A DNA stretch of 64,000 nt from assembly GCF_000142805.1 (NCBI RefSeq), contig NC_013081.1:186001-250000 (forward strand). Direction: 5' to 3'. Position 1 is the first letter of the stretch, and every line of letters begins with the position of its first letter. Below are positions 8,742 through 16,273 of the stretch, in pieces. The DNA comes from Lachancea thermotolerans CBS 6340. Its lineage: Eukaryota; Ascomycota; Saccharomycetes; Saccharomycetales; Saccharomycetaceae. The notes beneath the pieces were generated by a model. The model made no database searches. It saw only the letters and a program-made list of their open reading frames with translations, and was not told where the DNA came from. Both the position numbers and the translations under genes were made by a program.

Positions 8742-8759
8742 TTCAAGAACTTTCCAGAA
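8742..8759 (+). promoter_or_regulatory. Heat shock element of STI1
   Basis: Four perfect alternating Hsf1 units occur in a row: TTC-aa-GAA-ct-TTC-ca-GAA, each with two spacer bases. This is a textbook heat shock element 155-172 bases upstream of the STI1 start codon. STI1 is a known Hsf1 target in S. cerevisiae. A TATAAAA sequence lies at 8711-8717. RKM4 lies about 160 bases away on the other side, so the element could reach it too, but the functional match is with STI1. Confidence 0.8.
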
Positions 8760-8913
8760 TCAAGGAACTGGTAGTGATGAGTATAAGAGCACGAGGAAAT
8801 CAGCTGTGTGGAAACAAGGTACTTCAATCTTTATTTAGTTTCCGAAGATCAAATTGCAATAATAACTCCTGCTTTCACCTAATATAATAGGTTTTTTTAT
8901 TGATTATTCCAAA

Positions 8914-10695
8914 ATGTCTGCTGAAGAATTTAAGAAACAAGGTAATGCTGCGTTTGTAGCTAAAGATTACGAAAAGGCCTCGGAATTGTTCACAAAGGCA
9001 ATCGAGGCATCTGAGGCGCCAAACCATGTCCTATACTCGAACAGATCTGCGTGTTTTACCTCGCTCAAGAAGTTCAATGAGGCACTAAACGACGCCAACG
9101 AGTGTGTTAAGATCAACCCTGCGTGGTCCAAAGGCTACAACAGAGTGGGCGCTGCGTACTTCGGCCTTGGTAAGCTGGATGAGGCAGAACAAGGCTACAA
9201 GAAGGCGCTGGAGATCGACACGTCGAACAAGGCCGCGCAGGACGGGCTTGAGCAGGTTCAGAAAGCTCAGAAGTCGCAGCAGCAACCAGATCTTGGATTC
9301 GGCCAGATGTTCAGCGACCCCAACATGATCGAAAAGCTTAAGAACAATCCAAAAACCGCTGAGCTCATGAAAGACCCACAGCTTGTTTCTAAGGTGCTGC
9401 AGTTCCAATCTAACCCACAGATGATGGGCCCAGAAATTCTACAAGACCCTCGCATGATGACAATCATGGCTGCTATGTTAGGTGTCGATTTGAGCATAGG
9501 TGGGGACTCAAACGGTCAGGAACCAGCTGCTCCATCCAAGGAAGCGCCAGCAACTAAAGAGACCGCCTCTGAGGCTGAAAGTGCTAAACCAGCGCCTGAG
9601 GCCAAGGCCGCACCCAGTGCTTCTTCCGCTGAAGCTTCTTCCTCGGCCACCGCTGATGCCGGGCCAATGGAAGTCGATGAACCACAACCTGAGCAGGACT
9701 CGAAGAAAAACGCTGACGCTGAAAAGGCTGAAGGTAACAAGTTCTACAAAGCCCGTAAGTTTGACGAAGCCATTGAGCACTACAACAAGGCCTGGGACCT
9801 GCACAAAGATGTTACATACCTGAATAACCGCAGTGCAGCAGAATATGAGAAGGGCGACTACGAGCAAGCCATCAAGACATTGACTGAGGCTGTTGAACAA
9901 GGCAGGGAAATGAGAGCTGACTACAAGCTGATCTCGAAGTCCTTCGCTCGTATTGGAAATGCTTATCTGAAGCTGGAAGATTTTAAAAAGGCTATTGAGT
10001 TTTACCAGAAATCTCTGACTGAACACCGTACCCCAGATATCCTGACAAAATTGAGAAACTGTGAAAAAGAACAGAAAGTTCGCGAAGCCCAGGCCTACAT
10101 CGACCCAGAGAAGGCCGAGGAAGCTCGTTTGCAGGGCAAAGAATATTTCACTAAGGGTGACTGGCCTAATGCTGTCAAGGCTTACACTGAAATGACCAAG
10201 AGGGCACCTGAGGATGCGCGTGGCTACTCTAACAGAGCTGCGGCTCTTGCCAAGTTGATGTCGTTCCCAGAGGCCATCAAGGACTGTGACATGGCCATTT
10301 CCAAAGACCCCAACTTCATCAGAGCATACATTAGAAAGGCAACTGCCCAAATCGCGGTGAGAGAGTTTGCCTCCGCTATAGAAACTTTGGATGCTGCTCG
10401 TGCTAAGGACACCGAGCTCAACAACGGTGCAAATGTTAGAGAAATCGACCAGTTATATATCAAGGCTTCTCAGCAAAGATTCCAGCCACAAGACCCTAAC
10501 GAAACCCCAGAGCAAGCCTACGCTAGAGCTTTGAAGGACCCAGAGGTGGCCTCCATTATGCAAGACCCAGTGATGCAAAGTATTCTATCGCAGGCTCAAC
10601 AGAACCCTGCCGCTTTACAAGAGCACATGAAGAACCCTGAGGTGTTTAACAAGATCCAAACTTTGATCGCTGCCGGTATTATCCGCACTAGGTAA
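8914..10695 (+). CDS. STI1: Hsp70-Hsp90 organising co-chaperone Sti1 (Hop)
   Basis: The 593-residue protein matches S. cerevisiae Sti1 (YOR027W, 589 aa), the scaffold that passes client proteins from Hsp70 to Hsp90 in the cytosol. Domains in order are TPR1 (about 1-110, starting EEFKKQGNAAFVAKDYEKAS), DP1 with DPNMIEKLKNNPKTAELMKDP (about 135-195), an Ala/Ser/Pro/Glu-rich linker (about 200-260), TPR2A (about 262-375, ADAEKAEGNKFYKARKFDEA), TPR2B (about 400-515, EEARLQGKEYFTKGDWPNAV), and DP2 (about 530-590) with the repeated DPxM and NPE motifs. All five parts are present. A perfect heat shock element lies upstream. Codon choice looks like that of an abundant protein. Confidence 0.97.
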   Translation: MSAEEFKKQGNAAFVAKDYEKASELFTKAIEASEAPNHVLYSNRSACFTSLKKFNEALNDANECVKINPAWSKGYNRVGAAYFGLGKLDEAEQGYKKALEIDTSNKAAQDGLEQVQKAQKSQQQPDLGFGQMFSDPNMIEKLKNNPKTAELMKDPQLVSKVLQFQSNPQMMGPEILQDPRMMTIMAAMLGVDLSIGGDSNGQEPAAPSKEAPATKETASEAESAKPAPEAKAAPSASSAEASSSATADAGPMEVDEPQPEQDSKKNADAEKAEGNKFYKARKFDEAIEHYNKAWDLHKDVTYLNNRSAAEYEKGDYEQAIKTLTEAVEQGREMRADYKLISKSFARIGNAYLKLEDFKKAIEFYQKSLTEHRTPDILTKLRNCEKEQKVREAQAYIDPEKAEEARLQGKEYFTKGDWPNAVKAYTEMTKRAPEDARGYSNRAAALAKLMSFPEAIKDCDMAISKDPNFIRAYIRKATAQIAVREFASAIETLDAARAKDTELNNGANVREIDQLYIKASQQRFQPQDPNETPEQAYARALKDPEVASIMQDPVMQSILSQAQQNPAALQEHMKNPEVFNKIQTLIAAGIIRTR

Positions 10696-11020
10696 AAAGG
10701 GTGATGTTATAGGCTAATTAATGAATGTAATTCTGTATTTTTGAGTGATTCGATTCTGTATATTCAAAGGCTAATTTCAACCAGCTTAAGGGCGATAATC
10801 TATAATTACAAAGCTTGCACCTACTCTCAACTTGCGCTACGCTTTATAAACAAAAAGCTGGCGTGCTTAGTGCCCCAAATAAAACCAATTTCGGTTATTT
10901 ACATGATGTACTTCTTTATCTCAAGCCTCTGTGACAAAAGTTGATTTGCATAATACCCCCAAATAAAATTAGTTTTTATTATTTACATGATACACTTACA
11001 TATATCCCAAGCCTTTGTGC
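10696..11020. other. Convergent 3' intergenic region STI1-HSP78
   Basis: This 325-base A+T-rich stretch contains the terminators of two convergent genes. A sentence of sequence around ATAA AACCAATTTCGGTTATTTACATGAT (10878-10903) recurs in weaker form at about 10961-10991 (AAATAAAATTAGTTTTTATTATTTACATGAT), giving an imperfect direct repeat of roughly 30 bases. No gene is seen. Confidence 0.5.
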
Positions 11021-13363
11021 TTAAGCCTCGTCTTTGGCAGGAACTACTTCGCCTTCTTCGTGGTTAGGCTCAACAACTAGTTTGCCGTCTTTGACGTCAA
11101 CGTTTACTGTCTCTTCTGGTCTAATCTGTCCCCTGAGCAGATACATAGCCATTGAGTTCAAAATCCTCTTGTGGATTAATCTGTTCAAAGGTCTTGCACC
11201 ATATAGCTGATCGTAACCATTATCCGTGAGCCATTCTTTGGCAGCATCGGAAATATTGAGTTTCATTCTCTTGTCGGCAATCCTTTCTTGTATCTCCTCA
11301 ATCCGGATGTCCACTATGGAGCGCAAGACATCTTTAGATAACCGGTTGAACACTAAAACGTCATCGATACGGTTTATAAATTCTGGGGGGTAGGACTTTT
11401 TCATAGCCTCAATGACCCTTTCCTGGGTAGCTTTGCTAACCTTGCCATCATTTCCAAGTTCTGTGTCAGATAGAAGAATGTCCTGGCCAATGTTAGAAGT
11501 CATCACAATGATAGTGTTACGGAAATCAACTTGGTGACCTTGAGAGTCAGTCAGTTTTCCTTCATCTAGGACTTGCAATAAGACTTTGCAGACATCAGGG
11601 TGAGCCTTTTCGAATTCGTCAAACAACACAACCGCGTAAGGCTTTCTCCTTACGGCCTCGGTTAGCTGACCACCTGATTCACTCATGACATAGCCTGGAG
11701 GGGCACCTATCAGACGTGATACGGTGTGCTTCTCTTGGAATTCGGACATATCAAATCTGATGACGTTGGACTCGTTATCAAATAGGAACTCGGCTAGTGC
11801 CTTGGTGAGCTCTGTTTTACCAGTACCGGTAGGGCCCAAAAACATGAAGCTTGCGATTGGCCTTTTCTCGCTCGTCAGTCCCGCCCGTTGAAGCCTCACA
11901 GCGTCAGAGACGGCATCAATGGCTTCGTCCTGGCCCACGACTCTCTTCCGTAACGAGTCTTCCATGTACAGCAGACGGTCCTTGTCGCCCTTCAGCACAG
12001 TCTCCATGGGAATACCCGTCATCTTGGCTATGACATTTGAGATGTCGTCGGAGGAAACAGAGTCGTGTAGAAGGTTCTCTTTGGCGTCCTTTTGTGCGTT
12101 CCGAGCAACCCTCCGTTCAAGTTCGGGGATCTTGGCGTAGCGCAGCTCGGAAGCCTTCGCAAAGTTACCTTCTCTTTGTGTGATTTCTAAGTCAATTCTA
12201 GCCTGTTCCAGGTCAGCCTTAGCGGTCTTTATGGACTCGATTTCAGCCTTTTCCTTTTCCCAGATTTCGGTGAGACGAGCGTGCTCCTTGCGCTTAAGCT
12301 CGAGCTCGTCCTCCAAAGCGGTCCGTCTCTCAAGGGAAACAGGGTCTGTTTCTTTCTTCAGCGACTCGAGCTCGATTTGAATTCTCATAATCGCCCTGTC
12401 CAAACTCTGGATGGCGTCGGGCTTTGATTCGTGCTGCAGACGCAGCACTGCGCACGCCTCATCTACAAGGTCGATAGCCTTGTCGGGAAGGAAACGGTCG
12501 TTGATGTAGCGGTTGGATAGGGTTGCGGCCGAAACTAGGGCGGAGTCAGTAATCCTTACACCATGGTGGACCTCGTACCGCTCTTTCAGACCTCTCAGAA
12601 TGGAAATGGTGTCGGCCACGTTAGGTTCGTTGAGCATAATGGGCTGGAACCTACGGGATAGGGCAGGGTCCTTCTCAATGATTTTGAACTCATCGATCGT
12701 GGTGGCAGAAATGCACCTCAGGCCCTTGGCGAGACGGGGTTTCAGGATGTTGGAGGCGTCCATGCTGCCGTCGGTCTTACCCAGGCCGAGCAGCATGTGG
12801 ACCTCGTCGATGAATACTATAACCTCGCCGTTGGACTTGTCGATCTCCTCGAGCACATTTTTAAGGCGTTCTTCGAACTCGCCGCGGTACTTGGCACCGG
12901 CCACGAGGGACCCCAGGTCCAGCGTGACGAGTTTCTTGTTTTTCAGGGAGTCCGGAACTTGGCCACTGACTATCCGCTGCGCCAGGCCGTCAATCAAAGA
13001 CGTCTTACCGACACCTGCGCGTCCAATAAGGACGGGGTTGTTCTTGGTGCGGCGCGACAGGATCTGGATGGCCCTGGCGATTTCCTCGTCTCTCCCGATT
13101 ACGGGGTCCAGCTTGCCCTCCTGGGCGAGCTGCGTGAGGTTGGTCCCGAACTGTTCGAGCGCGGGCTTCTGGGGCTCCTGGTTGTTCATGTTGAGGGAAA
13201 CGTAGGTTCTGTATTGGTTGCATGGTCTCGTGAAGCGCGTCGCGGGCACGCGAAGGGCGGACAGACGTCTGGCTGGAGACGCCATTGCCGCTCGGGTGCT
13301 CGCAGCGGTTGCGGTGCGCGCCAGCGAGGCGCGCAAGGCAGAAGTTCTGGCAAGCCGCAGCAT
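11021..13363 (-). CDS. HSP78: Mitochondrial ClpB-type disaggregase Hsp78
   Basis: From the ATG at 13361-13363 the product has 780 residues (S. cerevisiae Hsp78, YDR258C, 811 aa). The frame stays open further upstream, but this is the first ATG and it begins a classic Arg/Ala/Ser-rich mitochondrial presequence ([20 protein letters not shown]). Two AAA+ modules follow: NBD1 with Walker A GRAGVGKT (about 113-120) and Walker [12 protein letters not shown], a coiled-coil M domain (about 330-450), and NBD2 with Walker A GPTGTGKT (about 510-517), Walker [17 protein letters not shown] and a ClpB C-terminal domain. The N-domain of Hsp104 is lacking, as in known Hsp78. It dissolves aggregates with mitochondrial Hsp70 (Ssc1). 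Upstream lie a TATATA box, a partial heat shock element and stress elements. Confidence 0.96.
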   Translation of the reverse strand: MLRLARTSALRASLARTATAASTRAAMASPARRLSALRVPATRFTRPCNQYRTYVSLNMNNQEPQKPALEQFGTNLTQLAQEGKLDPVIGRDEEIARAIQILSRRTKNNPVLIGRAGVGKTSLIDGLAQRIVSGQVPDSLKNKKLVTLDLGSLVAGAKYRGEFEERLKNVLEEIDKSNGEVIVFIDEVHMLLGLGKTDGSMDASNILKPRLAKGLRCISATTIDEFKIIEKDPALSRRFQPIMLNEPNVADTISILRGLKERYEVHHGVRITDSALVSAATLSNRYINDRFLPDKAIDLVDEACAVLRLQHESKPDAIQSLDRAIMRIQIELESLKKETDPVSLERRTALEDELELKRKEHARLTEIWEKEKAEIESIKTAKADLEQARIDLEITQREGNFAKASELRYAKIPELERRVARNAQKDAKENLLHDSVSSDDISNVIAKMTGIPMETVLKGDKDRLLYMEDSLRKRVVGQDEAIDAVSDAVRLQRAGLTSEKRPIASFMFLGPTGTGKTELTKALAEFLFDNESNVIRFDMSEFQEKHTVSRLIGAPPGYVMSESGGQLTEAVRRKPYAVVLFDEFEKAHPDVCKVLLQVLDEGKLTDSQGHQVDFRNTIIVMTSNIGQDILLSDTELGNDGKVSKATQERVIEAMKKSYPPEFINRIDDVLVFNRLSKDVLRSIVDIRIEEIQERIADKRMKLNISDAAKEWLTDNGYDQLYGARPLNRLIHKRILNSMAMYLLRGQIRPEETVNVDVKDGKLVVEPNHEEGEVVPAKDEA

Positions 13364-13437
13364 TTGTGTGATGTGTTTAGGGAGATAAGAAGGAGTAGAG
13401 TGCGCCAGGGGCAGGCCAGCGCAAGTGCCGCGGCCCT

Positions 13438-13443
13438 TATATA
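13438..13443 (-). promoter_or_regulatory. TATA box of HSP78
   Basis: TATATA followed by AAG on the minus strand, about 75-80 bases before the HSP78 ATG. A TATA box is typical of stress-induced yeast genes. An AGGGG/CCCCT stress-response core lies at 13407-13411 and another at 13563-13567. Confidence 0.5.
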
Positions 13444-13487
13444 CGTCTCGGGTAGCGGCGGCGGGCCTGGGATTCGGGGACGATCTC

Positions 13488-13500
13488 GAAATGTCTAGAA
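13488..13500 (-). promoter_or_regulatory. Imperfect heat shock element upstream of HSP78
   Basis: GAA-at-GTC-ta-GAA has correct Hsf1 spacing, with one base changed in the middle unit (GTC for TTC). An ATC two bases before the first GAA may be a further degenerate half-site. It lies about 125-137 bases upstream of HSP78, a heat-induced gene in S. cerevisiae. Confidence 0.5.
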
Positions 13501-13509
13501 CAGTGGAGT

Positions 13510-13577
13510 CACGTGAGTGCGGGCGAAGAGTCACGTGACCGTCCGCCGTCACTCGTGACTTTCCCCTCGGTCACGTG
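13510..13577. promoter_or_regulatory. Three CACGTG E-boxes between HSP78 and YAP6
   Basis: CACGTG occurs at 13510-13515, 13532-13537 (inside a ten-base palindrome GTCACGTGAC, 13530-13539) and 13572-13577. All are preceded by GT or GGT, giving the (G)TCACGTG form preferred by Cbf1 in S. cerevisiae. They lie 147-214 bases upstream of the HSP78 ATG and just beyond the YAP6 stop codon. Cbf1 or another bHLH factor is the likely binder, which is an inference. Confidence 0.55.
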
Positions 13578-13583
13578 GTAGTA

Positions 13584-13591
13584 TTACGTAA
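13584..13591. promoter_or_regulatory. Yap/Cin5-type site TTACGTAA
   Basis: The palindrome TTACGTAA is the known preferred site of the S. cerevisiae Yap4/Cin5 and Yap6 bZIP factors. It lies between the HSP78 promoter and the 3' end of the YAP6-type gene itself. A related TTACGTAC lies at 14513-14520, just upstream of the bZIP gene start. A regulatory loop from the bZIP factor to HSP78 and to itself is an inference. Confidence 0.45.
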
Positions 13592-13705
13592 CCTGCAGCG
13601 CCCTGTGCTCCCGCCGTGCGATTGTCTAAAAACAAACTAAAAGTCCGAACTTCCTTGATTTCATACACTACATCTGCGGCCGCCGCCGCGCCCACGCCCC
13701 GCGGC

Positions 13706-14500
13706 TCACTCCGGGGGCTTGATCGCCGGGTGTGCCTCGTGCGGCAGGCCCACGGTGGAAGCGGCCCGCCTGACCCCCAGCCGTTGTTCCAGCTCCAGCA
13801 CGTACCGCTTGAGCGACTCGTTCTCCTGCACCAGCGCCGCGGTCTGGGCGTCCATGCGGTCGTACTCCTTGGCCTTGACCTCCAGGTCCTTGATGTACCG
13901 CTCGCGCCGCTGCCGGAACGCCTTCTGCGCGTTGCGGTTCTGCGCCGCACGCTTGGTGTTGCGCAGTGGCTTGCCCGACTTGCCGATCAGCTGCCCCGTC
14001 GAGTTGTCGAGGTGCTCGCCCTCGCTGGCGCGCGCGTCTGCGGCGGCGCCGCCGGCCGCGCCAGCGGCCGGCCCGGCGCCCGCGCCTGGCGGCTGCGGTG
14101 TCGCGCTGGACGACGTCACGCGCACGCCGTTGACCGCGCCGCTAACGCCGCTAACGCCGCCCAGCGCCCCCAGCGACAGCCCCAGATGCGGGCCCACCTG
14201 CGGGATATACGGCATGGACAGCGGCTGGCCCGGATGCGGCAGCGCTAATCCGCCCGGGTGCTGGCCCTGCGCGGAGAGCGCGCCGTGCGGAACGAGCCCA
14301 GTCTGTAGCTGCGGCTGCGGCGGCTGGACCGCCGCCTGCAGCTGCTGTTGGTGTTGGTGTTGTTGCTGCTGCTGCTGCTGCTGCTGCTGTGCGGTGGCGC
14401 CACCCGTCCCGGGCGCCGCGTTGACGGCCCCGCCGCCCCTCATGTTCAACGACGGCAAGACCTGCACGCCCTGCATCTGTGGCAGCGACTGATTAGACAT
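13706..14500 (-). CDS. YAP6: AP-1-like bZIP transcription factor of the Yap6/Cin5 (Yap4) group
   Basis: The ATG at 14498-14500 gives 264 residues. The basic region NTKRAAQNRNAQKAFRQRRE (about 182-201) has the NxxAQxxFR signature of fungal AP-1 factors. A leucine zipper runs to about residue 242 (LEVKAKEYDRMDAQTAALVQ, then heptad Leu/Val). Before the bZIP the protein is low in complexity: a Gln run (38-48), Gly/Ala/Pro-rich stretches, and MPYIPQVGPHLGLSLGAL, which could be a conserved docking motif. Yap6 and Cin5 are WGD paralogues (YDR259C and YOR028C) and this is the single pre-WGD counterpart. They act in salt and stress tolerance. There is no Cys-rich redox domain of the Yap1 type. The gene is very G+C-rich. 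Confidence 0.9.
   Translation of the reverse strand: MSNQSLPQMQGVQVLPSLNMRGGGAVNAAPGTGGATAQQQQQQQQQQHQHQQQLQAAVQPPQPQLQTGLVPHGALSAQGQHPGGLALPHPGQPLSMPYIPQVGPHLGLSLGALGGVSGVSGAVNGVRVTSSSATPQPPGAGAGPAAGAAGGAAADARASEGEHLDNSTGQLIGKSGKPLRNTKRAAQNRNAQKAFRQRRERYIKDLEVKAKEYDRMDAQTAALVQENESLKRYVLELEQRLGVRRAASTVGLPHEAHPAIKPPE
14364..14389 (-). repeat. CAG/CTG trinucleotide run coding for poly-Gln
   Basis: About eight to nine uninterrupted CTG units on the plus strand (CAG on the coding strand) encode the Gln tract of the bZIP factor. Interrupted CAG/CAA/CAC codons on the upstream plus-strand side extend the Gln/His-rich segment. Such tracts vary in length between strains. Confidence 0.8.
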
Positions 14501-14938
14501 CACGTTGTTAGTTTACGTACAATCGGTCCAAGCACGTGGTGTAGCACTTGGTACGTTCGCGCCTCCACGCACGCCCGCCCGCCTGCCTGCCGGCTGCTTA
14601 TATATGCCAGTGCATGAATAATCAATATGGTAATCGGGCTGGCTGCGTAGCAAAGCACAGCGCCAATTAAGGACGCGTCGGCGCTGCGCGCGCGTCTCAG
14701 GCGCGCTTACCGTAAGGCCAATTACAAACCACGCAAGCGGCGCCCGCAGCGCCACGGCTTACCTCATAAGGCGCGGGCGCGCTGCGAAAGCGGGAATTTG
14801 GGGCGGCAGGCGGTCGTGCGCGATGACGCGGCACGCCGCAGTGTTGCGTATGCGTTGCGGTGACGCGGCCGCGGGCGGGAGCGCGGCGGTTTCTTTGTGG
14901 CGGGCGGGTTTCGCAGTTTGTGTGGTTTCCGAGCCGCG
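14501..14938. other. Promoter of YAP6 and 3' flank of SWM1
   Basis: This 438-base G+C-rich stretch separates the bZIP start from the SWM1 stop; both genes are on the minus strand. A TATA-like TATATAT element lies at about 14598-14605, about 100 bases upstream of the bZIP ATG. Open frames in the region are compositional (GC-rich, stop-poor) and show no protein features. Confidence 0.5.
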
Positions 14939-15328
14939 TCACGCGTCGGGGCCCTGGCCCTGGGCTTGAGCGTCGGGGTCGCGGTCGGCAAGGTCAGCTG
15001 ACGTGAGGTCGCCGGTGTCGCGCCAGGCGCCGAGCTCGGCGCGGCGCGGTGCGAAGAGCGAGCCCAGGGCGGTAGGCGTGGGGACCAGCGGCGGCATGGC
15101 GGTCAGCTGACCGGAGCAGTCGACCTGCAGCGGGTGGAAGCGGTCCCAGTCGTCGTCGTCGTGGAAGTAGTCCCAGAAGGGGTTGATGGGCAGGGCGGAG
15201 GAGCCCGCACGCGGGGCGTTGGAGACCGGCTGGTCAGGCGCGGTGAAGACGTCGTTGTTCCAGTCGAGATAGAGCACGTGGTGCGAGCGCAGCATGTGGT
15301 GGCTCTGGAAGTGGGAGTCGCGGTACAT
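14939..15328 (-). CDS. SWM1: Anaphase-promoting complex subunit Swm1 (Apc13)
   Basis: The ATG at 15326-15328 gives 129 residues, starting MYRDSHFQSHHMLRSHHVLY. The segment LYLDWNNDVFTAPDQPVSNA and the acidic-aromatic INPFWDYFHDDDDWDRFHPL resemble the conserved N-terminal region of Apc13/Swm1, a small APC/C subunit needed for complex stability and spore wall maturation in S. cerevisiae. Position also argues for it: HSP78, YAP6, SWM1 run in the same order and strand as YDR258C-YDR259C-YDR260C. An in-frame ATG at 15460 would add 44 basic, Ala/Pro/Arg-rich residues and give 173 aa, near the 170 aa I recall for S. cerevisiae Swm1. I prefer 15328 because the clearly conserved part starts there. The frame stays open further upstream through two tRNA genes, which is a G+C artefact. 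Confidence 0.72.
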   Translation of the reverse strand: MYRDSHFQSHHMLRSHHVLYLDWNNDVFTAPDQPVSNAPRAGSSALPINPFWDYFHDDDDWDRFHPLQVDCSGQLTAMPPLVPTPTALGSLFAPRRAELGAWRDTGDLTSADLADRDPDAQAQGQGPDA

Positions 15329-15607
15329 GGATGGTGGAGCGCGCGCGGCGGTGTTTGTGCGGTGGGGCACGAGAGACGGTATTTGTGCGCGCTGGGCGAG
15401 AATACGGGCGCGGCGAGGCTTGGGAGCGGAAGGCCGGGTTACCCGGGATGGGGTGGTCATGTGACGGGGACGTGGCTCTCTGGCTTGTATAGGAGTTGCG
15501 GCGGGAGTTCCTCCAGCAGCGTCCGTGTGGCCTGATGGTTGGCTTTCTGAGAGGTCTCCCGTTCGAGCCTGCGGCGTGCGTGGGAGATGCGGCATAGCCG
15601 CTCGTTG

Positions 15608-15680
15608 GGGCACGTGGCGCAGATGGTAGCGCGCTTCCTTCGCAAGGAAGAGGTCATCGGTTCGAGTCCGGTCTTGTCCA
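15608..15680 (+). tRNA. tRNA-Ala(CGC), first copy
   Basis: The cloverleaf folds in 73 nt: acceptor GGGCACG/CTTGTCC with the alanine identity pair G3-U70, D-arm GCGC/GCGC, anticodon stem CTTCC/GGAAG with loop TTCGCAA (anticodon CGC), T-arm ATCGG-TTCGAGT-CCGGT, discriminator A. The B box GGTTCGAGTCC is intact and a run of seven T follows one base after the end. There is no intron. It reads GCG alanine codons. The acceptor has one C-U mismatch (6-67), at the position where yeast tRNA-Ala(AGC) has U-U. Confidence 0.93.
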
Positions 15681-15990
15681 GTTTTTTTGGCGGGAGGACG
15701 GGGGTCACGTGGGGGCGTGCGGAGCGTGCTCGAGGACACAAAGCCGGCGTGAGAGTGCGTCTGTATGGAAGTGCAGCGGCGAAAACTTGTGATGCTTTTT
15801 GACCTGCGAGCGTCACGAGGTCGCGAGAATTCAAGACTACAAGATCTGAGCCACCGAGCAACACCGGGCGAGGCAGCACTCGGTGACTGCGCCAGCTGTT
15901 CACTCGGCCTTTCACGAGGGTTTAGGCCCCACGTATCCAACATGCTCGTCAGCGTTATGTAACGCCCAGATCTCAACTCTCCAACAACAC

Positions 15991-16062
15991 GGGCATGTGG
16001 CGCAGTGGTAGCGCGCTCCCTTCGCAAGGGAGAGGTCATGGGTTCGAGTCCCATCTTGTCCA
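15991..16062 (+). tRNA. tRNA-Ala(CGC), second copy
   Basis: A 72-nt cloverleaf: acceptor GGGCATG/CTTGTCC with G3-U70, D-arm GCGC/GCGC with a seven-base loop, anticodon stem CTCCC/GGGAG with loop TTCGCAA (CGC), T-arm ATGGG-TTCGAGT-CCCAT, discriminator A. T-rich sequence ending in five T follows. It differs from the first copy in the anticodon stem, D-loop length and T-stem, so the two are not a recent identical duplication. It lies 211 bases upstream of the DFG16 ATG. Confidence 0.93.
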
Positions 16063-16273
16063 TTATTTTTTGCACCGCCCGCCCTTTGACACCCAGACAC
16101 CTGTCTCCCTCGTCGCGTGTGATATGCTCTCTTCGCGTCACGTGCGTATCGCGTGGGCTCGCTGCGGCTCGCTGCAGCTCCTGACACATCTTTCACGCGC
16201 CCATCCGCGCTGTTGCACGCCAAGAACACCTCTCTCTCCACCACCACCGCCACACAGCCGGCTCTCTCGGGCC

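Noticed and set aside
9508-10350. A 280-codon antisense open frame inside STI1
   Set aside because: It is a mirror of the coding sequence of a highly expressed gene with biased codons, with no independent support.
13364-13552. A longer N-terminus for HSP78
   Set aside because: The open stretch has no ATG of its own, passes through the TATA box and promoter elements, and would bury the mitochondrial presequence that starts at 13363.
14939-16189. A single 416-codon open frame on the minus strand, with SWM1 as its end
   Set aside because: Its first two thirds run antisense through both tRNA-Ala genes and have no conserved protein features. The length results from the scarcity of stop codons in G+C-rich DNA.
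15995-16273. A 93-residue N-terminal extension of DFG16
   Set aside because: It starts inside a tRNA gene and is Pro/Ser/Arg-rich by composition. The ATG at 16274 begins the part resembling PalH proteins.
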